NCBI GenBank assembly: GCA_965228435.1
Contig: OZ245818.1
Coordinates: 3,286,001 to 3,350,000 of the forward strand
Direction: 5' to 3'
DNA: 64,000 bases
Origin: Hoeflea_A sp965228435
Lineage (GTDB): Bacteria > Pseudomonadota > Alphaproteobacteria > Rhizobiales > Rhizobiaceae
Shown here: piece by piece, positions 55,204-63,743 of the stretch
Layout: each line of letters opens with the position of its first letter
Position numbering within the stretch: the first letter of the stretch is position 1
Made by a program: the position numbers and the translations under genes
Notes under the pieces: model-generated
The model's input: only the letters and a program-made list of their open reading frames with translations
What the model was told of the DNA's origin: nothing
Databases searched by the model: none

Positions 55204-56876
55204 GTGGTTTTCCCCGCAGCTCCGGCAGGAGGGCCGGCGAACGGTTGGGCAAACGACCCGATCGAGCGCATGTCGACCTCGATCATGACCGGCCCCTTTT
55301 CGCTCAGGGCGGCGTCAAGAGCCGGCGCGAACTCGGTCTCGCTGGCGATTTTTTTGTGGGCCAGTCCGATCGATTGGCACACCAGGCCGAAATCCGGTGT
55401 CTTCAGCTCCGAATAACAATGGCGGCCGCCATATTGCGCATCCTGGATGTTCTGGATGACGCCGTAGGCCTGGTCATTCATCAGCACGAAGACCAGATCG
55501 GCTTTTTCTTCAACGGCGGTTGCGAGTTCCGCAAGGCCCAGCTGAGCGCCGCCATCGCCAACGAGCACGACGGCTTTTGCCTCACCCGGGACCAGCGCCG
55601 CGCCGATGCCCATGGCGATGCCCTGCCCAATGCCACCGCCCAGCGCATGGACGCCGTGATGGGGCTTGTCGATCTGGACATAACGGTTGCCGAAGGTCGA
55701 ATTGGAGATGGTCACGTCGCGCACGAAGGGATGACCGCCTTCGCTGATCCGTTCCTGCAGGGCGTCGGCAATCACCCGGTAAACGCCCAATCGATCGCGC
55801 AGGTTGCCCTCGGCCTGCGCCCGGGCAATGGCGATCGAATGGCGGAACTCGGCGTCGGTCTCGAGCTGGTCGGGCAAGAGCTCCAGAAGCCGCACCAGAG
55901 TGTCGTGCGCATCGCTGTGTATGAACCGATCCACTGGATAATTGCGACCACCCTGGGCTGCGTCGGCATCGATCTGCCACAGCGTTTTCGGCAGCGCCAA
56001 TCGGTAGTCGCGGGTTTCGTTGCCGCGCAAACGGGAGCCGACGATCAGCATCAGGTCGCATTGGGCGTAGATCGCCTCGGCCTCCGGCGTCATGTTGAAA
56101 GCGCCGAGCGTTGCCGGATTGCGCTCATCGACGACTGCCCGGCCATTGGTGCTGGAGACGGCGCAAAACCCGCGCTCGACCAGTGCATTGGCCGCTTCCG
56201 AAGCACCACGGGCACCGCCCCCCAGCCACAGCATGGGGCGCACCGACTGGCCTATGCGGGCAGCAAGATCCGCTACATCGTCCTGCGCGGCGATCGGGCG
56301 GGAGAGTGCCGGCGCCGTCACGGTGACAGGGGCAATGGTCTCGCGTTGGATGTCGACCGGGATTTCGACACTGACCGGACCCATGGGCGGACTCAGTGCG
56401 GCTGCGACCGCGGCTGCCAGCACGCCGTGGACATTGCGTGCCTCCCAGAGCCGGAAACAGGTCTTGGAGATGGCCTTCAACATGTCGGCCTGGCGTGGCA
56501 CGTCATGGATGGCGGCGCGGTCGCGGTCCGCATAGGGCCGGTCCACCTGCGACGTGATGTGCAACACCGGAGACCCAGCGGTCAGGGCCTCAACCTGGGC
56601 GCCGGCGGCATTGCCTGCGCCGGTGCCCGTGGAGGTGATGACAACGCCCAGTCCGCGGTTGGCCCTGGCATAGGCGTCGGCCATGTTCATGGCACCGGCC
56701 TCGCCACGAGCCGGGACGAAACGGATGCGACCCTGGCGGGCGATGGCATCGAGGATCGGCATGTTGTGGATCGAGATCACACCGAAGGCAGTGGTTACGC
56801 CGATATCGGCCAGGTGCGCGGCAATCGCATCTCCGACGCTGTGTTCTGTTGCTTCAATTCGCTGGCTAACGGTCAT
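55200..56876 (-). CDS. TPP-dependent enzyme, acetolactate synthase/benzoylformate decarboxylase-like
   Basis: 558 residues from ATG 56876. The TPP pyrophosphate domain is VVLVGDGGAQLGLAELATAV with NDQ as the end of the GDGX25NDQ motif. The N-terminal half has PARGEAGAMNMADAYARA with the catalytic Glu. The FAD-binding middle domain appears reduced. It likely decarboxylates a 2-keto acid made in the pathway. Coupled at both ends to the SDR (TAATG) and aspartate dehydrogenase (ATGA). Confidence 0.85.
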   Translation of the reverse strand: MTVSQRIEATEHSVGDAIAAHLADIGVTTAFGVISIHNMPILDAIARQGRIRFVPARGEAGAMNMADAYARANRGLGVVITSTGTGAGNAAGAQVEALTAGSPVLHITSQVDRPYADRDRAAIHDVPRQADMLKAISKTCFRLWEARNVHGVLAAAVAAALSPPMGPVSVEIPVDIQRETIAPVTVTAPALSRPIAAQDDVADLAARIGQSVRPMLWLGGGARGASEAANALVERGFCAVSSTNGRAVVDERNPATLGAFNMTPEAEAIYAQCDLMLIVGSRLRGNETRDYRLALPKTLWQIDADAAQGGRNYPVDRFIHSDAHDTLVRLLELLPDQLETDAEFRHSIAIARAQAEGNLRDRLGVYRVIADALQERISEGGHPFVRDVTISNSTFGNRYVQIDKPHHGVHALGGGIGQGIAMGIGAALVPGEAKAVVLVGDGGAQLGLAELATAVEEKADLVFVLMNDQAYGVIQNIQDAQYGGRHCYSELKTPDFGLVCQSIGLAHKKIASETEFAPALDAALSEKGPVMIEVDMRSIGSFAQPFAGPPAGAAGKTT

Positions 56877-57667
56877 TACACGAACCTCGATGTGCCGCCG
56901 GAGACCTCCAGCCGGGCACCGGTGATGAAGGCGGCGGCGGGGGAGGCGAGAAATACGACCGCATTGGCGGCTTCCTGTGGCTCGCCGAAACGGCCGAGCG
57001 GAATGTGGCGGCTTGCGGCCTGTTCGGCGAACCAGTCCGAGCGGGCCTGATCGGGATTCTGGCGCGCCTCGAAACGCCGTTCCCATTGGCCGGAGATCAC
57101 CACGCCGAGCAGGATCGAATTCACCCGCACGGCCGGCGCCAGTTCGGCGGCCAGTGACTTCAACAGGTTCTGTACGCCGGCGCGGGCTGCGGATGTGCAG
57201 ACCATGTGCGGTTCCGGCTGGTAGGCGAGCAGCGAATTCACGCCGACGATCGCCCCACCGGGCCCCTGACGCAGTTGCCCTTCGAAGGCCCGGACCGGAT
57301 GAATCTGACTGAAGAATTTCAGTTCCAGTTCTTCGCGCCAGGCGGCGTCGTCGGTGGCGGCAAAGGTCGAGACGCGGCCCTGACCGGCATTGTTGATCAG
57401 GATCTGGGCGCTACCGAACCGGGCTTTGACCTCGTCGGCAAAGGCGTTCATGGCTGCGGCGTCGAGGACGGAGGCGGCACGGGCGAGAATGCGGTTTTCG
57501 CCGAATTCCCCGGCCAGTTCGCCGGCTATCGTGTTCAGGCGCTCGGCATTTCTTGCGCAGAGCGCCACATTGCATCCCTCGCGCAGGAAGGTCCGCACGG
57601 TGGCCAGGCCGATGCCGGAGGAGCCGCCCGTGACGACGGCCGTCATGCCATGGAGACCGAGGTCCAT
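56876..57667 (-). CDS. short-chain dehydrogenase/reductase
   Basis: 263 residues with cofactor motif TGGSSGIGLAT, NNAG and a catalytic region in which Tyr is replaced: the expected YxxxK is at VCTSAARAG. The active-site Tyr-Lys therefore looks lost, unlike the SDR at 59570. Ser is present in GVNSLLAYQ. It follows the extradiol dioxygenase gene with no gap (TGA then ATG). It may be a divergent or inactive reductase. Confidence 0.78.
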   Translation of the reverse strand: MDLGLHGMTAVVTGGSSGIGLATVRTFLREGCNVALCARNAERLNTIAGELAGEFGENRILARAASVLDAAAMNAFADEVKARFGSAQILINNAGQGRVSTFAATDDAAWREELELKFFSQIHPVRAFEGQLRQGPGGAIVGVNSLLAYQPEPHMVCTSAARAGVQNLLKSLAAELAPAVRVNSILLGVVISGQWERRFEARQNPDQARSDWFAEQAASRHIPLGRFGEPQEAANAVVFLASPAAAFITGARLEVSGGTSRFV

Positions 57668-58585
57668 TCAGCCGGCTCCCATGTCCGGATAGCCATGGTC
57701 GGGCCGACCCAACATCACCGCGCGCATGGCCGGTGTGGGTGGTCCGGCGGTCATCCAGCGGTCGGACAGTTCGGGATCGCCCCAGGGCCATTCGCCGGCA
57801 ATATGGGTCGCCTCGTCGATCTGCTGCAATTCGGTGGTGAATTCGATGACGAAGCCCGACGGTGACACGTAATAGGCAAAGGGATTGTTGCCCGGCCCAT
57901 GCCGTCCGGGACCCCAGCTTGGAACATGACCCATCTGCTTCAATCGGCCGATGCCGCGCATGAAGCTGTCCATGTCGGGCATCTCGAAGGCCACATGGTT
58001 GGCGCTCGCATGGGCGTTCTGGAAGAGCCCGATCGAATGATGGTCGGGGCTGCAGCGCAGGAACGACATGCGGTCGACGTAGTAGTCGGAGAGCCGGAAG
58101 CCGAGGCGGTCGCAAAAGAACGCCTCGGTCGTCTTGATGTCGGGTGTGTTGAGCACGACATGCGAAACCTTCATCGGCATGGCGAAGGTGGCGTCGTCGT
58201 CGGCGTTGGGCGCCACGTCGGTGGTGATCCGCAGGATGCGATTGTCGGGATCCCGGATTTCGAAGCCGTAGCCGCCGCCCGGCGTGGAAAAGTCATGCGG
58301 CTGTGAGGCAACCGGAAGCCCATCTCGCTGCACCTGTTCGAACAACGCTTCAAGCCTGGTTCGGTCGGTCATTCCGAAGTTGATGTATTCGATGCCGAAG
58401 TCCTCGGCGTCAGCCAGGGCATAGATGAACGGTTCGGAACCGGTGCCACGAAAATAGGCGATGCCGTCGTCGGATGGCACGCGGCGAAGCCCCCAGGTTT
58501 CGGTGTAGAAGTCGGCGCTATCCGGCATCTGCGGCGCGCGCATGGTGATGCCGCGCAGGAAATCGACTCCGATGCGGTCTGTCAT
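57668..58585 (-). CDS. extradiol ring-cleavage dioxygenase (VOC family, catechol 2,3-dioxygenase-like)
   Basis: 305 residues from ATG 58585, with GGAGG five bases before. Two VOC modules; the Fe(II) ligands of the C-terminal half are H142 (KVSHVVL), H197 (SANHVAF) and E248 (FVIEFTTE). It cleaves catechols next to the hydroxyls. It overlaps the 49-aa gene upstream (TGATG). Fits the ring cleavage step after the Rieske oxygenase and the SDR. Confidence 0.85.
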   Translation of the reverse strand: MTDRIGVDFLRGITMRAPQMPDSADFYTETWGLRRVPSDDGIAYFRGTGSEPFIYALADAEDFGIEYINFGMTDRTRLEALFEQVQRDGLPVASQPHDFSTPGGGYGFEIRDPDNRILRITTDVAPNADDDATFAMPMKVSHVVLNTPDIKTTEAFFCDRLGFRLSDYYVDRMSFLRCSPDHHSIGLFQNAHASANHVAFEMPDMDSFMRGIGRLKQMGHVPSWGPGRHGPGNNPFAYYVSPSGFVIEFTTELQQIDEATHIAGEWPWGDPELSDRWMTAGPPTPAMRAVMLGRPDHGYPDMGAG

Positions 58586-58734
58586 CAACGCCTCCGTTCA
58601 TCCAATCCGGGACTGCCGGATTGCGGGAAAGGTCCCGGTTGTTGCAATGTGCGTTCCGCCGATGCGACGAACGCCGCCTGCGCGATGGTGCGCGTGATCG
58701 GGGGACTACTGAAAGCGGCTTTTCTATCGGTCAT
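58585..58734 (-). CDS. 49-residue protein between the hydrolase and the dioxygenase
   Basis: ATG 58734 overlaps the stop of the alpha/beta hydrolase gene (ATGA) and its TGA overlaps the ATG of the extradiol dioxygenase (TGATG). The product starts MTDRKAAFSSPPITRTIAQA and ends in a basic tail (LDERRR). Coupling at both ends argues that it is real. No family is recognised; it may be a small accessory protein of the dioxygenase. Confidence 0.5.
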   Translation of the reverse strand: MTDRKAAFSSPPITRTIAQAAFVASAERTLQQPGPFPQSGSPGLDERRR

Positions 58735-59573
58735 GGCAGGACCTCCTGGATCGCCGGCTCCGATGCTTGCAAAAACCGGGTAATTTCGGCTGCGACCGCG
58801 GCGGCTTTTTCCTGGTGAACAAGATGACCCGCGGTACCGACTTCCAGGTATCCAGTGGCAGTGCCGATCGAAAGCAATGCGTCATGCATGTTGCGGCTCT
58901 GCTCCGGTGGTGTGATCCGATCCTGTGAGCCGACAACAACAAGGGTTGGTGCCTTGATGTCAGGTGCGTTGCCGACGAGGTCGCCTGCAGCAAGAGCATG
59001 GACGGCCTGGGCGTAACCGGCCGGATTGATTGCCGCCATCGCCGCGACGGCATCTTCGGCAAGGTCCGGGTGGGCGGCCGCATCGTGCAACAGGTTCGGG
59101 GCCCGCTCAGCGGCAAAGGCCTGCGGTCCAAGCTGTTCAAGGTTCCGCAGCCGCGCGGCGGCTTTCTCCGGCAGTTCGTCGCCCGGTGTCATGCCGTAGC
59201 CCTGGGCGCAGGACATGAGCACAAGACGGGTGACCCGATCCGAATGACGGGCGGCGAAGTCGGCAGCGAACAGAGTGCCGAGGGAATGGCCAAGAAGCGC
59301 GAAGCCCGGCAAGGCCAGTTCGTCCACTAACACAGCCAGTCGGTCGGCATAGTCGGATGCCATCGGACGTTCGATGGGCAACGGCGCCGATCTGCCATAA
59401 CCCGGTGCGTTCCAGGACAGCAGGGTCCAGTCTGCAGGCAGGTGGTCGCACAGGCGTTCAAAGCTGCGGGCATTGCTGCCGATACCGTGCAGCATGACGA
59501 GGCATTGCCGCGGGTCGCCCTCGCGCCACAGACACTCCAACCCGGCCACCGATTTCGAGGTCATCGTGCTCAT
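58731..59573 (-). CDS. alpha/beta hydrolase, C-C bond (meta-cleavage product) hydrolase-like
   Basis: 280 residues from ATG 59573, which overlaps the stop of the upstream SDR gene (ATGA). The Ser nucleophile is S97 (LGHSLGT), Asp D218 (VGSQDRITPP), His H250 (VGTAGHLVHQE); MLHGIGSN is the oxyanion region. Serine hydrolases of this type cleave C-C bonds of ring-fission products, or enol-lactones. Confidence 0.82.
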   Translation of the reverse strand: MSTMTSKSVAGLECLWREGDPRQCLVMLHGIGSNARSFERLCDHLPADWTLLSWNAPGYGRSAPLPIERPMASDYADRLAVLVDELALPGFALLGHSLGTLFAADFAARHSDRVTRLVLMSCAQGYGMTPGDELPEKAAARLRNLEQLGPQAFAAERAPNLLHDAAAHPDLAEDAVAAMAAINPAGYAQAVHALAAGDLVGNAPDIKAPTLVVVGSQDRITPPEQSRNMHDALLSIGTATGYLEVGTAGHLVHQEKAAAVAAEITRFLQASEPAIQEVLP

Positions 59574-60319
59574 GTGAAACAGAACCCCCGATTGGCCGGC
59601 AGCACCTGTCCGGTGAGCACCAGGGCCTCGCCGCTCAACAGGAATGCGACCGTGCCGACGATGTCCTCCGGCGGTTGCGGCCCGGGTACGGCGCGATTGT
59701 CGGCGTAATGGGCATGCCGTTCCGGTGGCACGTATTCCGTTGATTCCGTGGTCAGGATTCCGGGCGCGACCGCGACCACGCCGATCCCTTGCGGCCCGAG
59801 TTCGCGCGCCAGCGATCGGGTCATGGATATGACCGCGCCCTTGCTCGCCACGTAGGGAAGAAGTTTCGGCGCGCCCCAAAGCGCCGTATCGGATGCGATG
59901 TTGACGATGCGGCCGGCCGCCGATCGGGCGAGCAACGGAACCGCTGCCCGGGTCATCAGCCAGAGGCCGCGCACATTGACCGCCATGACCTTGTCCCAGG
60001 TCTCGATGTCGACTTCGTCATGGCTTTTGCCGCCTATGCCGGTGGCAATGGCGCCGTTGTTGACGAGACCGTCGAGCAGGCCCTCTTGCGCGGCGATGGT
60101 GCCGGCAAGCCTTTCGATGGAGGCGGGATCGCCGAGATCGACGGGCTCGAAGCGGGCGCTGCCGCCTTCCCGCTCAATCAGTGAAACGCTTTCAGTGCCG
60201 CCGGTTTCATCGATATCGGCCAGCACCAGCCGGGCACCGCGTGCTGCGGCGGCGAGGGCGATCTCGCGCCCCAGTCCGCGTGCGGCTCCGGTGATCAGGA
60301 TGGTGCTGCCATCGAGCAT
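59570..60319 (-). CDS. short-chain dehydrogenase/reductase, dihydrodiol dehydrogenase candidate
   Basis: 249 residues. TGAARGLGREIA is the cofactor motif, VDIDETGG binds the cofactor ribose (NAD preference), NNGA replaces NNAG, and the catalytic YVASKGA is intact with Ser in NIASDTALWG. It follows the Rieske gene by 5 bp and is the natural candidate for rearomatising the cis-dihydrodiol. Confidence 0.82.
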   Translation of the reverse strand: MLDGSTILITGAARGLGREIALAAAARGARLVLADIDETGGTESVSLIEREGGSARFEPVDLGDPASIERLAGTIAAQEGLLDGLVNNGAIATGIGGKSHDEVDIETWDKVMAVNVRGLWLMTRAAVPLLARSAAGRIVNIASDTALWGAPKLLPYVASKGAVISMTRSLARELGPQGIGVVAVAPGILTTESTEYVPPERHAHYADNRAVPGPQPPEDIVGTVAFLLSGEALVLTGQVLPANRGFCFT

Positions 60320-60324
60320 GCGAT

Positions 60325-61368
60325 CTATTCCGCGGCTTCCAGAGCGGCTGCTTCCGCATTGATCTGAGCTTCCGCCGCCTTGAGCATGATCTGGCGGATT
60401 TTCGAAACGCCGAGGTCGTGCTGGTAAAGCATGTCGCGCTTGCCGGCATCCGGTGTCATGCCTTCGAGCATGATCCGATCCTGCTCAAGCACGTGCCAGT
60501 GACGCGGCTCCAGCTTGGCGCGGTAGAGGAACCGCCAGGCTTCGCGCTCGGCGCCCTGCACCTTGCGCAACCGCCAAAAGAAGACCTTGCAGGAGTGCTC
60601 GTCGATCGGCGCGACGAAGCCAACGATGCGCATGTGTCCGCCCGGTCCGGCGGCGGGCGGATAAGGGATGTCCAGACGGCAGAACATGTTGCCGTCATTG
60701 ACGCACAGTTCCACCCAGTCGAAGTTCTCACCCGACTGACCGACGCGGCTGACCCTGAAGCCCTGGTCGTTGTTTTCCAGTTCAACCAGATCCTGCTTGG
60801 CGCCGAAAGCCAGCGTGAAGGATTGGGCATGCAGGTAACAGCCGTGCATGGGGTCGGCGAGATTGTCGAGCGCCAGGCGGTAGTTGGTGTCCCAGACCGC
60901 GGTGCAGAGGAAACCGGTCCAGTCGGGATGGGAGAGCTCTTCCGGCACCTCGAATTCGGGTGGTTCGATTTCCGTTTCGCCTGCGATGAAAGCAAACACC
61001 GCTCCCGCCACTTCGATGGTCTTGTAAGCGGCATTGGTCTTGCGGCCCTCGAAGGCGCATTCCGGCATCGCCGGTACCCGTTCGATCACCCCGTCGCCGG
61101 TCATGATGATGCCGTGGTAGCGACAGCCGATCTTGCCGTCGTGGACCTCGCCGAGCGACAGCGGCGCACCGCGATGCGGGCAGTGATCCTCGATGCACTG
61201 GATGACGCCGTCACCGTCGCGCCACAGCACCAGTTTGCGGCCGGTGATCTTGGCGCCATAGGGGCGATCGGACCGAACCTCGACAGTCTTGCAGACAGGA
61301 TACCAGCGTCCTGTAAGGCCCTCGTTGACACGGGCCTCGATGCGTGTGCGGCGTTCCTGCTTGTCCAT
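60325..61368 (-). CDS. Rieske non-haem iron oxygenase, alpha-subunit type
   Basis: 347 residues from ATG 61368. The [2Fe-2S] ligands are C63/H65 (DHCPHRGAP) and C82/H85 (CRYHG); the mononuclear iron ligands H175 and H180 sit in DNLADPMHGCYLH, with an Asp further on (near EQDRIM). Single-component alpha-only oxygenases of this size belong to the phthalate/vanillate type and need a separate reductase, which is not in the window. It starts the ring attack in this operon. Confidence 0.86.
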   Translation of the reverse strand: MDKQERRTRIEARVNEGLTGRWYPVCKTVEVRSDRPYGAKITGRKLVLWRDGDGVIQCIEDHCPHRGAPLSLGEVHDGKIGCRYHGIIMTGDGVIERVPAMPECAFEGRKTNAAYKTIEVAGAVFAFIAGETEIEPPEFEVPEELSHPDWTGFLCTAVWDTNYRLALDNLADPMHGCYLHAQSFTLAFGAKQDLVELENNDQGFRVSRVGQSGENFDWVELCVNDGNMFCRLDIPYPPAAGPGGHMRIVGFVAPIDEHSCKVFFWRLRKVQGAEREAWRFLYRAKLEPRHWHVLEQDRIMLEGMTPDAGKRDMLYQHDLGVSKIRQIMLKAAEAQINAEAAALEAAE

Positions 61369-61404
61369 GATGGCCTCCATTGCGAAGAGCTTGCTGCGTG
61401 TTGC

Positions 61405-61521
61405 CTAATTCGGACGTTTGGCCTTGGCCGGCGGATGATCGTCCGGAAAGGTCTGCGTCACCGCCTTGGGGTTGCCGATCATGAGGTCGGTTACGTTGAC
61501 CGTTCGGAACTCAAGCGCCAT
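61405..61521 (-). CDS. 38-residue protein between the HTH and Rieske genes
   Basis: ATG 61521 overlaps the last 11 bases of the HTH gene. The product starts MALEFRTVNVTDLMIGNPKA and is rich in Pro and Lys at its end (DDHPPAKAKRPN). It ends 36 bp before the Rieske start. Its composition is coding-like. No family is recognised. Confidence 0.45.
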   Translation of the reverse strand: MALEFRTVNVTDLMIGNPKAVTQTFPDDHPPAKAKRPN

Positions 61522-61807
61522 AGCCGTCCTCTTCGAAGGCCCTGTCGAGGTCGCGATTGATCGCCGCCAGGTGATCGACCAAGCTGTCTGCGGTCCATTT
61601 GTCGCCGCCGGGCGCTTTGATCCCGGCCTCCGTCAGGGCCTTGGCCACAGCCGGCATGTCATGCACGCCGCTGGCAAAGATGGTTTCGAGCGCGTCGGCA
61701 AAGGCCTGTTCGTCCGCTGTCAGCGGACGGCCGCGGGATTGGATGTCCAGCGGGAACTGGTCTTTCAGCGCGGATTTCGGGATCATCCAGTTCGGCGGAT
61801 TGGTCAT
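61511..61807 (-). CDS. recombinase-like HTH-domain protein
   Basis: 98 residues from ATG 61807; an earlier ATG at 61828 is possible but lies against the palindrome. WMIPKSALKDQFPLDIQSRG then a helical core with LETIFASGVHDMPAVAKALTEAGIKAP and WTADSLVDHLAAINRDLDRAF resembles the short resolvase-like HTH proteins found next to Rieske oxygenase genes. It may be a regulator or an accessory protein. First gene of the operon. Confidence 0.65.
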   Translation of the reverse strand: MTNPPNWMIPKSALKDQFPLDIQSRGRPLTADEQAFADALETIFASGVHDMPAVAKALTEAGIKAPGGDKWTADSLVDHLAAINRDLDRAFEEDGYGA

Positions 61808-61829
61808 GGCAGCTTTCAGCAAGTTCATA

Positions 61830-61848
61830 TTTGAACGATGTGTTCAAA
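61830..61848. promoter_or_regulatory. perfect palindrome upstream of the aromatic operon
   Basis: TTTGAAC-GATGT-GTTCAAA is a perfect 7-5-7 inverted repeat, 22 bp from the preferred ATG of the HTH gene. It is a strong operator candidate for the 13-gene operon. The regulator may be the operon's own HTH protein or one encoded elsewhere. Confidence 0.55.
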
Positions 61849-62288
61849 ATCAGCATAGGCCAATTTCTGCAGCGAAGCAACCGTGTTCAGTCAGGCCAAT
61901 CGCTTGCCTGAGAAGAGGCAGCGGAATTTGGGTCGTCCGGCCTGCGATCACCGCGTCGTAGCGGATAGGGTTCCGTGTAAGACAGACGACCGCTTTGATC
62001 GCGGCGAGTACGAAGGGATCAAGAGTGCTGATCTTCGGTAGGTTCTGAAGGCGAAACCTGACAAGGGGAGGTAAAGGATCTCCCCGCCAGCAGGAGATGA
62101 CGGGATCATTTCCGCCTTGGCGACTGCTGCTGTCAGATCGCGTCGACTGACGAAATTGCAGTGATCCGGCTCGCAAAAATGGGCGGCAATCCGGCAATTG
62201 CCGCCCAAGCGGCAAAATGAGGGCAATCCATCCCCATTTGCCGTGGCGCCGGTATGGGAGTACCCAGCGCCTGAAACAGGGTCTTCCG
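61849..62288. other. 440-bp region without a credible gene
   Basis: Between the aromatic operon promoter and a small exported-protein gene. Open frames on both strands are rich in Arg, Trp and Pro and lack ribosome-binding sites. It may hold the operon promoter and old decayed sequence. No repeat or RNA was recognised. Confidence 0.5.
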
Positions 62289-62507
62289 TCAGCGGACCAG
62301 GGGAGTCTTTTCCGAGTCACCGGGTCCGTAGTAACGCGCGTCCAATGCCGCTGTGGGCGCTTCAGCAAAATCGCTGAACTGGACGGATGCCTCTATTGCC
62401 GGCCGGGAATGGCTCGCAACCGGAGAGTTGTCCTTGTTGTCCGCTACGGCTGTCGCGGTGTCGGCCAGCAATGCCGTTGTGATGCAGATGACGATTACGG
62501 GTCGCAT
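62289..62507 (-). CDS. small exported protein of unknown function
   Basis: 72 residues from ATG 62507, with GGAGA upstream. A signal peptide (MRPVIVICITTALLADTATA) is followed by a short polar mature chain (FSDFAEAPTAALDARYYGPG). No domain is recognised. The signal peptide and Shine-Dalgarno site support it. Confidence 0.5.
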   Translation of the reverse strand: MRPVIVICITTALLADTATAVADNKDNSPVASHSRPAIEASVQFSDFAEAPTAALDARYYGPGDSEKTPLVR

Positions 62508-62684
62508 GGTGGGTCTCCATCGGATTTGCATTCGATGCCGGCTGGCGTCCCCCGCCGGCTGTATCGAAAGCTAGATGGAAGAAACGTGCCCCGCGTTGGC
62601 ATTTCGCAACGGGAATCGAAAAAGCTGCGATCGGGCATAAATCACGAGCGCCAAATCTCTCGGGTCAGCGTGTCGCTTCGCCGA

Positions 62685-63644
62685 CTAGCTGAAACCCTGT
62701 CTCCGGTACCGGGCAGGCGGCACATCGAATTCGGCCTTGAAGGCGCGATTGAAGGCCGCCTCTGATTGATATCCGACATCGGATGCGATTTGCAAAACGG
62801 ACGCTCGGCTTGTTCTCAGGGCGCCAGCGGCCAGACACAATCTCCACCGCCGCAGATATGCTGCAGGCGTTTCGCCGAGCACCTCTGAAAAACGCCGGTT
62901 GAGAGCCGATTGTGAAGCACCGACACAGCTGGCCAAGTCTCGCTGGGTCCAACGCCTTTGTGGATCGGATTGCAGCCGGGCCAACGCCGATCCCACCAAT
63001 GGGTCGCCAACACCGGCCAGCCATCCAGTCTGTCCTTCCGGCATGTCCTGCATCCACCTTCGAAGGGCCTCGACAAAAAGCGCCTCGGCCAGTCGGGTCA
63101 ACAAAATGTTCGCACCTGGCCGGTTTTCCTCCGCTTCACCGACCAAGTGCTGAATCGGACCGGTTAGCCAGTCATCACCTGGGTTTTCGCGTAGGTTGAT
63201 ATGCAAGTGACGCGGCAGGCCTGAGAGAAACAACCCATCGGCCAATCGGCCGCAGCCGATGAAGCCGCAAACGATGCGGGTCAGCGCTCCCGTGCCACCA
63301 AGTCTCAAGGTCATCGGTCTGCCGGACAGAGCCTGATTCAGAGCATCACGCGCATCAGATGGTTTTGTCGCGCGGCCCTTGGCGACGCGATGTGGGGTGC
63401 CGTGAGGCAATATGACGATATCGCCGGATTCGGCCCAAAAGGTCTCGCCATCATCGAATGACACAAGGGCCCTGCCTTCCGTCACAAGGTGATAATTGAC
63501 GATACGTTCCGTGCCGGGAGCCATAAGATGCGCGGCTTCGTTGACGTCAGGGACCGCCAATGCCCAGGGCTCGGAACATTCCATGGCAAAGAAAATCGCG
63601 CCGGTTGCACGCACCGCTACAAAGGCTTCTGAAAGCGCATCCAT
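62685..63644 (-). CDS. AraC-family transcriptional regulator
   Basis: 319 residues: an N-terminal cupin sensor (VSFDDGETFWAESGDIVILP and HGTPHRV) and a C-terminal double HTH (RDLASCVGASQSALNRRFSE, then LQIASDVGYQSEAAFNRAFK). It is divergent from the alpha/beta hydrolase gene at the right edge, over about 100 bp, and is its likely activator. Confidence 0.88.
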   Translation of the reverse strand: MDALSEAFVAVRATGAIFFAMECSEPWALAVPDVNEAAHLMAPGTERIVNYHLVTEGRALVSFDDGETFWAESGDIVILPHGTPHRVAKGRATKPSDARDALNQALSGRPMTLRLGGTGALTRIVCGFIGCGRLADGLFLSGLPRHLHINLRENPGDDWLTGPIQHLVGEAEENRPGANILLTRLAEALFVEALRRWMQDMPEGQTGWLAGVGDPLVGSALARLQSDPQRRWTQRDLASCVGASQSALNRRFSEVLGETPAAYLRRWRLCLAAGALRTSRASVLQIASDVGYQSEAAFNRAFKAEFDVPPARYRRQGFS

Positions 63645-63743
63645 GGCGTAAGGGTCCTACAATCGGGTCATTCGGGCAACCGCTGCAAAGAATGGGCACA
63701 TATCTGCAAAGTCTCACATTGGTCGATAGTGCAGAATAGACCG

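Noticed and set aside
55245..57050. 601-codon plus-strand open frame
   Set aside because: Antisense to the TPP enzyme and SDR genes; no domain and no ribosome-binding site.
61850..62368. 172-codon minus-strand frame in the 61.8-62.3 kb gap
   Set aside because: Composition rich in Arg, Trp and Pro, no Shine-Dalgarno site, no family resemblance; overlapping frames of equal quality exist on the other strand.
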